Below, in pieces: positions 1 to 10,796 of a stretch of 64,000 nt of DNA. Both the position numbers and the translations under genes were made by a program. The notes beneath the pieces were generated by a model. The model saw only the letters and a program-made list of their open reading frames with translations. It ran no database searches and was not told the origin of the DNA. Every line of letters starts with the position of its first letter. Position 1 is the first letter of the stretch. Location: positions 98,086,914 to 98,150,913 of the forward strand of contig NC_059471.1 of the NCBI RefSeq assembly GCF_018139145.2, in the 5' to 3' direction. This DNA is from Gymnogyps californianus (taxonomy: Eukaryota; Chordata; Aves; Accipitriformes; Cathartidae).

Positions 1-2084
1 GGACGGATTTTCCTTTCCAGGCATTGTTGCAAATGGCTTTTTGTTGAGCTGACAAAGAGCTTTCTTGCTTACTGTCTGTCCCATCCCAAAACACCTTCAG
101 ATGGGGAAGAACTGTCATGGTCATGTTTTGCCAATGCAATCCTTGCGGGCATCAGGTTTCTGTATCAGTCTACTCCTCCTGACAAAACTTTGTGTTGAAA
201 AAAATCCCAGCCAACTTTAACGAGCAATGTTTTAATCCTGCTGGGTACATTTGATCTAGTTCTTGCACCTCAGCTATAGTCCACTATGTTGCATCATCTT
301 TTGTCGGGTTACACCGGGTAAGCAGGACGCAGCAAGGGCAGCCTCAGGTGCCATTTCATCTGCCATGGCATCCTTCATCCCAGCTGGAGACCACCAACAC
401 GCTCATCTAGGCCTGAGCTAAAGACCTTTGTGGCTTCTGCAATGCTCTCACCTGCAGTAACATATTGTAAAAAACATAGTAAAGGAAAATGTTCTTATTA
501 AGATTTTATAGTTTCGAGAGGAGGAAAAATTTTTTTTTCCTTTTCTGATTCTTGCCAAAACTTTACAGTTCACTTCATATGCTCACTCTCTTTAAAATCC
601 TTAAAAGGAAGGTTTTGAAGGAATTTTATAGTTAGCCTTCTTTTTTCTTTTGAAATTTCTACTTTTTTCTTTCTACTTTCTACCTTTTTCTATCATTATT
701 TTAAGTCCTTTGAAGAATTTAACTATATAGAGAGACAGTTTTCCCCTGAAGTAGCTCTCCCATTAACCCTCATATACTCTTGCTAACATTAGAGCTTAAT
801 ATTTCTCTATTTTTAACCACGTTTAATTGGTACAGGAGAAACACTTTGTGGCCAGTATTTCCTCCACTCACTGTCATTAATGAAAAGAGCAATAACTGAA
901 ACTTGCTAAAAGCAGCAATTGACTCCACTCTGCCACCACTGTAGGTAATTTTTGCTAGCAGCTCAGCTGAGCCAGTCCAGGTCACTTTCTGCCCTCTAAT
1001 TTTTTTACAGACCCTGCCACACTGTGCCTCCCTCTGAGCCTTCTCCGGTCCTCACCATTATTTGGAGACAGCAGTTTAGGCAGTATCTTTTTGCTACCTG
1101 CTTTTGAAACGGCTCGGGCAAAACTTCTCTGAAATGACCTTTTCCTCCCACATGATGTCTTAGGCTCACTTCTTATTTCCTAGGTTTCCTGCTTCTCCTA
1201 TTTCAGGAATTTCTCATTTGTATTTATCTCTTTATCTATTTGTGCCAGAAATAACCTTACAGCCCTTTGCCTGCATTGCCTGGTTTTCAAAGTTTTGATC
1301 ACCCACTGTTCCCATAGTAGCAAATGAGAACTACGGATTTTTTTTTTTTTTCTCATATGTCCTAAATAATATTCAGTCCTTGACATGTAAGGTGAAAACC
1401 AGAGTTCACAATCTGCTCTAAGAAGCTGCAAGAAAACTGAAAGGGGAACATTTACCTTTAGTTTGCAGAATTAATGGCTGCTAACCCCTGCATGCTCCTA
1501 TTTATTGCTCTGACATTAATGAATGAATTATGCTAAAATGATACAATATGGGCAATATTTATTAGCTGTTCCATGCCATTGCCCTCAGCATGTCAGTGTT
1601 TGGAGCTGCCAACCAGTCTCGGTGCCTCCCTGTCCCCTGTCCTGGATGCAGGCGAGCGGTGTTGGCCTGCTCGTACCCCTTGCTGGCTGCACCATGGGTG
1701 ATGCAATTTCACTGCACCTGGGAGCATCTCTCCCTCCCTCCCTCCTGCCAGTCACCGTGGGAGGGAACCAACCCAGAAACCCTCCCCACTTCACAAGCCG
1801 TGCTAGATTTGGGTTATTCTTCTGGTAATTGCAACCAATCCGCAGGAGTGGGTTTGCTTTGTGTTTTGGTGAGTTTCAGAAGCATCTGTGAAACTCCACT
1901 GATCACAGCATTTTCCATTCTCCAAACTGGGACATTTTTACCACATTCAGTATTAAAACCAAACTAGATTATCTTGGTTTTGAGCTCGAAACTTTCACCA
2001 GATGATTAAACTCATCAATTCAGGAGAGTTTGAAAAGGTGCTCCTAAAAAATGATGAAAATCAAAAGATGCAATGGTAAAATCA
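1..2084. other. Non-coding stretch, no gene seen
   Basis: No reading frame here shows a recognisable domain, and short frames on both strands overlap at random. The stretch is AT-rich with pyrimidine runs around 640-700 and a T run near 1340. I see no tRNA, trefoil or protease-like coding segment. By synteny with mammals, other trefoil genes or TMPRSS3 could lie further left, but nothing in this part supports them. Confidence 0.6.
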
Positions 2085-3425
2085 TAGGCTCGGCTGGACT
2101 AAGCTAAATCCGTCCCTAGCCCAGTTCCCCGTGCCATGCATGGCCAGTTACAGGTGCTTACAGGAAAACTTCAAGAAGGCGTAGAGAGAATACAGTCATA
2201 CACCATGTTCTTCTCATTTACAACCCTGCCTCGTCATTTTGTTGAATGCCGCCTTCTTGTTGTGTTCTGAAAAATTATGAGTAACTTTAGCTAAAGTCCA
2301 GCCAGCCACTGGCAGTGATACTTTCACAGAATACTCTTCCAACCTCCAGTGATTTGCAGCTTAGACATTTCCTGAGATACATGTATAGTTTGGGGATTTA
2401 ATAGTCCCAAACAATTTTTCTTCAATGAATTCATCCAATTGCTTTTCAGACCTGTGTGAAAGTTTTAGCATCCACAACGTCCTGCAGAAGGGAGCTCCAC
2501 AGCTGAACTGCACTGTACCCACATGCTCGGTGAAGAACCATCTTCCTTCGCATGTTTCTAACCTGCCACTCAGACTTTTATATTAGATGAGACAATGAGC
2601 TCTGCCTCCTCTGACCTGTACGGAGCTTGCAACCTGGAGAGACCTAGTGTATGTGGTCATTCCTGGTGTGGATGCTGTCCCACACTGCTGTCCCCATCAC
2701 GGGACCTTTTACAGGCTGGAGATTGAGAACACGGCATGAAAAAGTGGACGTACTGTGGGTTTATAAGATGGCATAACAGTGTGAATCTGTGTGATTCTCT
2801 ATCCCTTTCCTAATGATTGTTAACCTGCCACTTGCTTTTCTCACGGTTGCTAAGCACTGAGCTGGTGTTTTCATAAAACTGTCTGTTATCCTCCATATGC
2901 TCATGTCATACTTACATCGCATTCGCACGTACCCGAGTGATCATAATCAGCTCAGGGCCCATCATTTTATTTGAAAAGGTAGGATTGCTCCTTTCCCAGG
3001 TGTGCATCACTTCATATTTACGGACATTAAGCATCACCTGCCATCTTATTCTGCAGTCATTCAATTTTGCACAATCCATCTGAGCAATTGGCTTGTATCT
3101 TTACTACCACAGAAATATTGTGTAATCAACAGATTTTATCCTCTCACCTCCTCTTCCAGATGGTTTATGAGTTTGTTAAGCTGCGAAGGTCCCAGCGTAA
3201 CTCTCTGCAGGAGCCTCCTCGTGACCTTTTCCCACAGTGAAAACTGTCCACTGGCTCCCGCCCTCCGCTTGTTACCCTGTTATTTATCCAGAAGAAAACT
3301 TCCCCGTCTGGCCTGTGACAACTTATTTTCGAAGATCCTTACACTCTTCAAAATCTTTTTTCGTAGCTCATATTGCTCCCATGAGCCAGAGGGCTTTTCT
3401 GAGCATCTCTTCTAATTACACTTTC
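2085..3425 (-). mobile_element. Ancient CR1/L3-like LINE relic, copy A
   Basis: On the + strand this stretch reads, in order, like the complement of an old amniote CR1-type LINE 3' region: an anchor resembling 'CCATCTAGCCCAGT' near 2115, a 'CATCCACAACGTCCTG' block near 2471, a 'CCATCATTTTAT' block near 2959, a 'CTGCCATCTTATTCTGCAG' block near 3038 and a 'TTATTTATCCAGAAG' block near 3279. The blocks keep their expected order and spacing. The element's own sense strand is therefore probably the minus strand. It is heavily diverged and no reverse transcriptase frame survives. Recognition is from memory of the repeat's layout; the exact family name needs a repeat-library search. Confidence 0.55.
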
Positions 3426-3429
3426 TCCT

Positions 3430-3960
3430 TTTTAACTTGGGGCAACCAGAACGTCACAAAGTGATGCGGGCATGGGAGCAGCAGGGATTGCGGCAGTATC
3501 TAAATTATGTTTGCCGCTTCGTACTCAGTCCCTTTCCTAATAACTACTAAAACTCAGTTTGCCTTTTTGACACTTTGAATATTCAGTTGGCGTATCCACA
3601 GTGATGCAAAGCTATGTGAGTGACAATAGGTAATTTGCACCCCATCTTTGTGTTTATATAATTAGGTTACTCTTCCTCCATGCACTTTGCACTTACCCAC
3701 TCTGCCTTTCATTTGCCATTTGTCACCCAGTCAGTCTTGTAAGATATTTCTGCAACTGTTCAGTTACCTGCACTTTTGAAAAATATGAAAAATTATTCTG
3801 AATCATCAGCATATTAATCACCTCATTATTCACCAAGCTTTCCTGATGATTTATGAGTATGTTGAACAACAAAAATCCTCTCCTATCCCTTGTGATTGCT
3901 GACCTTTGTCTCCTATCTTAAAAGAAGTTATTTGTTTACCTCTTTATGATTTTACTTTCC
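3430..3960 (-). mobile_element. Ancient CR1/L3-like LINE relic, copy B
   Basis: A second copy of the middle of the same repeat begins right after copy A. It re-enters the consensus at a 'GGGGCAACCAGAACG' block near 3440, then repeats the 'CATTTGCCATTTGTCACCCAG' type block near 3713 and the 'TGATTTATGAGTATGTTGAAC' block near 3847. The equivalent blocks of copy A lie near 3038 and 3162. Both copies have the same orientation. The arrangement could be two insertions or one old duplication. The right-hand edge is uncertain. Confidence 0.5.
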
Positions 3961-5556
3961 TGCAGTCAGGTGGGTTTTTTTTTGTTTTCTTTATTTGGCT
4001 CTGAAAAAAAAGTCTTTTTTCTTCTAGTAGCTTCCTTTACTCTGCCATTTAATTGTTCTGGCTCTATATGTGTGCCTGAGGACATCCTTTTCGTACTTTT
4101 TGTTTGATGGTAAATATTTACTCTGAGTCTTTCATATTGTGTCTTTACATAGCACCCTGTTGTTTGCGAACATTTCACCCATTTTACTCTTCCTTTAAGT
4201 TCCATTTAATAAGTCTCCTTGGTTTATATGTTTCCCTTTCTAGAAGGTAATAGATCAGGATTTGGGCTTTTTTATTGCTTGGGGCATGGTAAACTGGAAT
4301 GCACCACAACCACTATCATAAAGAGACCTTTCAATGGCCACGTCTTGAACCAGATCTTCCACATTTCTCAGGCCCAATTCAGGAGTTTCTTCCCCTCTCT
4401 GGGTCACTGCAAAACTGATGGGGCCTAGAAAAGAAGTGAAATGCCTCTTTCCCTGCCTTGCTGGTTACAGCCAGTGTGTCCTTTTCTCCACAGGCTGTTC
4501 CCCACCTCATCTCAGGAACAATAAGCATTTTCTGGTGTTGCTTTGGTGCTCACAAAAAAAAGGCAACTGCTGGCAATGCAGATATCATGGGCTGCTTGGA
4601 GAACCCAGAAGCATTAGGAAAAATAATAGGCTCAGAACTGTATTTCTAAATTGGCACTGAGCTTTGCAGTTGCAACCAAAACTTTTTGCAATGTACTGGA
4701 TGTTGAAATTCAGGCTTTTAGATCTGACTCAGCTCTGAGTTATATATTTGATTAACTGCAAGTAATTATTTTTTTCATTTTACCTTGTGCAAGGATGTTG
4801 GCCACAGAAATGTAACAAAAGCCCTCCTCCAGCACTGTCTATGGTTTGTAGAAATGACATATTCTTTTACAAAATTCCCCTGAAGGAGTCTGTACACACC
4901 CGGTTAAAGTTGGTTTTGACACCTGCATTAGTATATCTCAGGTAGGTATGTTTGTCAAAGCAGTGGATCTCAATGGTTACTTCGAACTGTCCATTCCCAG
5001 AATTAAGATGTAGGGATTTCTCTGTTTATTTTTTGAACCCACAGTGTTATTTGGTAGATGATAGGCAGATAACATCCTGATTTGAGGGCTTTTGTGTGCT
5101 AACCCATCTAGTTAAAATACGTGGGAGGCTAAAACAGCCCTCTCCCTCATTTACACCAGAAATGCCGGGGTTGGCTCACTGCTCCCAAGCATGGATCAAC
5201 ACATCTTATACAACAGGCCGTCAGAGACTGTATAGTACCTCCTATCCCTACCACTTTCTTCTTTTTTTTTTTTTTTTCATTTATAGCTCAATGTTTCTTT
5301 CTCTTTCTGTGGTTCCTTCTCCAGACCTGTTCAGATTTTGGTCCCACTGAGGGTGAGTTTAGCAGCTTGGGGAGACAAGAAGTGCGGTGGGACACTGCCT
5401 GCTGCACTAACCTACATCAGAACTTAGGTGTACATGAGGGTCACAGAGTTCCTCTCTATATCCAATTTCTCCTGACTCAGTGCCTCCCATGTTTTCCGTA
5501 GTGACACATATCTGCCCCTGTTCTGATGGTTGACATTTTTATGCAACAAGTTTCTC
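3961..5556. other. Non-coding stretch, no gene seen
   Basis: This holds AT-rich sequence with a 16-17 base T run near 5262-5277 and no recognisable domain in any frame. A frame around 4458-4649 contains a tryptophan-cysteine-cysteine-phenylalanine run that recalls trefoil wording, but it lacks the cysteine spacing of a trefoil. I see no RNA gene here. Confidence 0.5.
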
Positions 5557-6137
5557 TGTCGTGGTTTGACCCCAGCCATGAACTAAGCACCATGCAGCCA
5601 CTTCCCCCTCCCCCCTTCTAGTGGGGTGGGGAGGAGGAGGAAAAAAAAAATTTAAAACTTGTGGGTTGAAATAAGAACAGTTTAATAACTAAAGTAAAAT
5701 AAAATACACTACTAACTAATAATAATAATAATTGTAATGAAAAGGAATATAACGAAAAAAACCCCAACACCCAAGAAAAGAGAAGTGATGCACAATGCAA
5801 TTGCTCACCACCCACTGACCGATGCCAGAGCAGCGATCCGCCCCTGCCGGCCAACACCCCCCCAGTTTATATACTGGGCATGATGTTCCATGGTATGGAA
5901 TATCCCTTTGGCCAGTTCGGGTCAGCTGTCCTGGCTATGCTCCCTCCCAGCTTCTTGCACACCTGCTTGCTGGCAGAGCATGGGAAACTGAAAAGTCCTT
6001 AACTTAGGATAAGCGCTACTTAGCAACAACTAAAACATCAGTGTGTTATCAGCATCATTCTCCCACTAAATCCAAAACACAGCACTGTACCAGCTACTAA
6101 GAAGAAAATTAACTCTATCCCAGCCGAAACCAGGACA
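5557..6137 (-). mobile_element. Solo LTR of an avian endogenous retrovirus, minus sense
   Basis: Read on the minus strand it starts TGTCCTGGTTTCGGCTGGGA and ends with a CCACGACA-type terminus, so it is bounded by TG...CA. It carries a TATATAAACTGGG box near 5864-5875 and an ATTAAA-type poly(A) signal followed by a T-rich, (TAT)n-containing stretch near 5640-5740. It is homologous throughout to the + sense LTR at 31358-32014 but about 75 bp shorter. No internal retroviral gene adjoins it. The flanks (TTTCTC on the left, CAGGGC on the right) do not form a target-site duplication, so one edge may be altered. Old and non-coding. Confidence 0.8.
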
Positions 6138-9100
6138 CAGGGCTTGCAAAGGTAAGCCAGGCAGCAACTATGCAACTGGAGCACTGCAAAACCTTTGGCT
6201 GGACTCCAGGAGCTTACATATATAAATGAGTGTCTAAATTTTTCCAAAAATCTCACCTGTCCCATCTTTCAGCCTGTGTTTAACAACATGCACAGTTTCA
6301 AGCTTTAGAGTCTCACGTGCTATAGTTAGGTCCAGCTGTGTTTTCCCAGATGTGATATTTTTAAGCTTCCCTGTGAAGCATTGCTCGGCTGATTGCTTCT
6401 GAAATGGGGGCCACTCTGAAAGAAAAAGGGAAAGCCAGCCCCAGTGCGTGCCCAACAAGAGTGACCCAGGCAAGTGGCACAGGTCGTACTGCTCTGCACG
6501 GACACCTCCAAGCTGCAGCACGGCTCCTGCCTGCTTTGAGGCAAAGAAAATTTTTGAGCATGTTTTACAATACACCTATATCTAAAAATAACGTGGTTAG
6601 ACACCTCACACACACACTCAAAATATTGACCTTTAAGCTTCAAAAACATGGGGATTTCCTGCTTGGGCTAGAGAATAACCTCTGCTAGGGAAGCCCAATA
6701 CAAGTTTGAGACCATAATGCTTGTTACAGGTGCTGAGCTGTGAATCTTCCTTGGGAACCTCTTCGTGGTATTTTTGCTTCTGTTCAAATGCACACTCCTG
6801 CACAATCCCAACAACCTTGCTGGCCTCTTGAAATTCCCATTCCCAGCTGTGTTTGGCACAGAAATAAATGAATACAGGCTCAGAACACAAAGGAACATTA
6901 GGAATTGACTGCAACATCACTTAAAGATTCTATTACAAGTTTTTCAACCTCCAGGTCACTCTAATTTACACCAGGGATTGGGGCGGACTGGAATGATTTC
7001 TGCTATTAGCCCAGGATCCCTGCTGCATGCAGAAACCTGCAGCTCCAAATCCAGCCCCCTGCTTTATTTATCTTTATTTAATTTTCTCTAGGTTTTAACA
7101 GGAGGGGCAAGGAAGCTCATCGCTGTACCATGCCTTGCAAGGACAAGTGGCACTTGGGAATGCGCCTATTGAAAACAGAAGGGTCCGCAGGACAGTAGCT
7201 GGAAGAGACCCATGTCCCTAATTCCAGCCACAGCATCTCGTCCAGAGATGTATGCTGAGATGAATGTCCCCGTGTCAGGAGCCCAGACCCTGCCCACAGA
7301 TGCAGCAGCTGCCCGCTGTGCGGGTACCCTGTGTATACACACACAGACGGTTTGTGTTGGTGCCATATACAAACTGCCCATGTAACTTGTCATGGTAGAG
7401 CAGCCCCACAACATGGTCCTACGGGCCCCATAGGAAGTACACCCTGAAAAATACACCCTTTAAACATTGTGGTCCTACAGGCCATACCGTGGGGGAGAGC
7501 AGGCACCAGCGCTGCCTGTTCTCCACACCACCCCCCATGTACCTCCAAAAGGGATGGAGGAAGGGAGATATAGCAGGGTACCAGTGGCTGTTGTGAAGCA
7601 AGGCAAAGAGTAAGCCTAATGGTAAGGGAGGAGAGTACTACACATTGCTATGGTTTCTAGAAACACTCTCATAAAAACCAGTATTGCAGTGAATGAGGGG
7701 CATGTAGTGACATTCACCTAAGTGGTCTTGTCAGAGCATCCCTGCTCCTGAATCTCTCCTCCTGCTGAGCGCCCCTCGTGCAGCTGGAAGGGGCAAAATT
7801 GCTGAAGACTCCCCCCTCCTTTGTCTCTGTTTTTTTTCTCTTTTATGATGATTTATTTTAGGGAGCACTCAAAACTTGGGATTTATTTTTTGGGCTCACA
7901 TGCAGTGGTGTTGGCCCAACAACAGATTTCTCAGGTCAGCACTCATACTAACAGTTACCACAAAAGGAAATTCCCTTTAGGACAAAAAACTCCCTTTAGG
8001 ATGCAAAACTGAAAGTTGTACTGTTGGTTGCTGGTTCTTTGTTTCCAAGTGAAAAGAAAAAGAAAAAAATACCCACATCCTTTAAAAGTTCTGCAATATC
8101 AGAATAAAAAGTTGCAGCCTGTTGCTGACCCGCAGCAAGAAGGTCCGTACCACCCACAGTGATTTCTCCATTTCCTTGCTGGGAAGGAAATGAGAGCACC
8201 ACAGTTCAGCTAAAAGCCCCGTGGGACCGGAGGAGGGTGGTGAGGGAGGACACAGAGGCTGGAGAGGAGGAAGGAGCCCTCCAAGCCCCTTCTGGCCACG
8301 GGCACTCGCAGAGCCTGGGCACCCTACGCCGAGTTACCAAAAAGTCTAGGTAGGTGCTGGCCTCAGGGAAGGCAACACATTTACAGGGAAACCCCAGATA
8401 ATTTTCAAGGCTTTGCTATATAAACATATTAAAGATCTCAAAGTAATCTGCTGGCAGAAAGCAAGAAGCTTATTTCTTTCAGTGTGTTTGTTTTAAGATG
8501 CCAATCAAACGCTTTTTCCGCAGCAAAATCTCAGTGGTAGGTTTGCCTTTGTGCACGTAGTTGGGATCGGGCCCAAGAGGTGACAGCTGACAGATAAGGA
8601 CTTAATTAATGTCCTGTAAGAAGCAGGAGGGATGAATGTTATCGGCAGTTTCACCTGACTCATGCGATGGGCGGATAATCTATTGAGAACTCCATGGCGG
8701 TCTGAAAGCAGTGCGGTCCCCCCCTTGAGATGACTGCTTTCCTCTTGTGCACGGGCAACGTTTCAGCCAATCTCACCCCCTGCACTGTGAGAAGAAAGCT
8801 GGTTGAAAAATTACTAATGACTTCACCGGACCAGGCATCACGATGGGCCTTTGGGAGCACTGTTGACATTGCAGGTAAGGAGAAAACTGGATTTTTAAGT
8901 CTGACGTTTTCTCCCAGTGATGGAAGTAAAAGGTGTGACATGAACTGCTGAGTGCTGGAACACAGTCCTCTTCTGCCTACAGCTTGGTATCTTGTGAAAT
9001 GAAGGACACACAAAATGTCTGGTTTACGAATCATGACTTTCAGTGAGAAGTGCCATCAATATATTAAATAGGGATGGACCTAAATAAAGTCCATAAAGTA

Positions 9101-10500
9101 TTAAATAAGTAAAACAGTGGGAAAATGAGCTCTATTATTTTTTCCCTTGTAGACCAAAATCCCTCCCACAGGGTTCAAAATACTTTTCAACAAATAAATT
9201 ACCTTCAAAACACAACTATAGAAGTTAAAAGTTCTCGCTTTTAACTTTGTCAAGGAAAGAGGCACAAAACAAACTCGTATATAATAATCAAAGCCATGAA
9301 GACACAATTCTGTCAAAGATCAAAAAAATGCATTGAATCCCTTTTTTGTTGATGAACAGGAAAAATTCCCTGGTGGTTTTCCTGTGGGAAAAGGGATGCT
9401 GCAGAGCACCACGGGGGCTGCGGCTGGCCCTGCCCTCTCTGTGGGTGCCTCCTTTGGGGAGGGTGCAGAGATGGTCCCACCATCCCACTGCTTGTCTCCC
9501 CCTCCCTGGCACTGCTCTGCTTGTGTTCAAGCGTTGGGAAGTAGCTAGAAGCTAAGAAATGTTACAGTAAATGGTGGAAAAATGTCCAAAAGGGAGATTA
9601 AAGCCTGACCGGGCAGTCCAGGTCCCAAGGCCCGTTGTCCTGAAACAGCCTGAAGGCTGCCTTAGAGGCCACCTTTGAAACCAGGAGAAAAGCAATTGGG
9701 AAATTAATAGGTCAAACGTGGTGCTTCAGAAGTTTGTTTTTGGCAAATCATGTGCCCGTGCTGTTGGATGGGTTGTGAAGCAATACACTGCTCTGGGGAC
9801 CGGGCAGAGGGGATGAGGGCAGCCCCTGCCGCGGCTCCCCTGGGACAGGACCTGCAGGTTGGGAGGGGGTCTGCTCCAGGAGCCTGACCTTCCTCCTTGC
9901 GCAGGACAGCAACTCCAAAATATGGGCTGGGGCACTTGGGTCTGACCCTTGCACAAGCACAGTGCCTGTGGGTCAGGCTGAGATCATATATGAACTCTCC
10001 CGTCCTCTCTTGAGTCTCTTTATGCTGTTGTCCCTCTTGGGTTTTTTGTGTTTTTTTCCCTGATCTTACCTTCTTTTCCTCTTCCAAACTGGTGCAAATT
10101 GCCTTGTGTGGAAACGAACAGTGGCCTCAGCCAGGCTCGGTATTTCACAGTCACACCTTCCACTTTCTGTGTTTATGTATTTCTTCAGGTGCACGGTTTG
10201 CTCTGTGGTCTCCTGAAGCTTGGAAGCGTCACACCTTCACCCTCCTGCTTTACCCGTTTCAGAGTAAGCATAACCAGAACCTTAAGCCCAGGGAAAAACT
10301 GAGGCAGAAAAGATACACTTGGATAGGAAATATATGTACATATTTTTCAGTAGTGGCAACCATTTAAAGCTGCCCAGAGGTCTGAAATACTCTAATGGCA
10401 ATGAAATCAGCTGGGGCTGCCAGAGGCACCCAGCAGCGTCCATTTAATAGATTATGGGATCACATAATAGATATGTATCTCTAAGTACATAATAGATACA
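6138..10500. other. Non-coding stretch upstream of TFF2, no gene seen
   Basis: About 4.4 kb between the LTR and the TFF2 promoter. No frame has a recognisable domain. A frame at 8730-8951 runs into a donor-like CAG|GTAAGG at about 8873, but I find no matching acceptor or protein family, so I do not call an exon. A short CA-rich run lies near 6605-6620. Near 10455-10500 the words CATAATAGATA recur, a minor partial tandem repeat. Confidence 0.5.
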
Positions 10501-10529
10501 TGATCAATAGCTCATGGGAACCTAGAAAT

Positions 10530-10661
10530 TTATCTCAGGGATATCAGAATATGCATGGCAACATTTCCTAATTAAACAAAAGAAAACCCAACCTCTAGGG
10601 GAAGCATCGGAAGGAACAATGTTATCAGACCTCGCCGGGCAAACACAAGGAGCGTATAAAA
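10530..10661 (+). promoter_or_regulatory. TFF2: TFF2 core promoter and upstream sites
   Basis: A clear TATA box, TATAAAA, sits at 10655-10661, which puts transcription start near 10685 and gives a 5'UTR of roughly 30 bases before the ATG at 10715. Immediately upstream lie GATA-type motifs: TTATCAG at 10622-10628 (CTGATAA on the other strand) and TTATCT at 10530-10535. There is also a forkhead-type motif, ATTAAACAAA, at 10571-10580 (TGTTTAA on the other strand). GATA and FOXA/HNF3 factors are established activators of mammalian gastric trefoil genes, so this arrangement fits. Binding here is inferred from motif matches only. Confidence 0.7.
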
Positions 10662-10714
10662 CGAGCTGCTCCCAGGGAGAGCAGCACCTCTCCTCCACCC
10701 ACCTTCCAAGAGCA

Positions 10715-10796
10715 ATGGACCTCAAAGGGATCTCTGTGCTCTCCGTCATCCTCGTCGTAGCCCTCAGCACCTTGGCAGAGGGAATGACATCACCAA
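10715..10796 (+). CDS. TFF2: TFF2 exon 1: signal peptide
   Basis: This codes for residues 1-27 plus the first base of codon 28. It opens with [10 protein letters not shown], continues through a hydrophobic core rich in Val, Leu and Ile, and reaches ...TLAEG, where cleavage is likely (after about residue 23, as in mammalian TFF2). The donor is a perfect GTAAGT at 10797. The in-frame ATG upstream at 10619 lies before the TATA box and is not part of the transcript. Confidence 0.93.

Noticed and set aside
4458..4649. Frame with a Trp-Cys-Cys-Phe run, recalling a trefoil
   Set aside because: It lacks the CGYP core and the six-cysteine spacing.
5557..6137. Search for retroviral gag/pol/env next to the LTRs
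   Set aside because: All three LTRs stand alone; neighbouring sequence shows no retroviral protein frame.
8730..8951. Frame running into CAG|GTAAGG, resembling a first coding exon
   Set aside because: The donor-like site is isolated: no promoter, no partner exon and no family resemblance.
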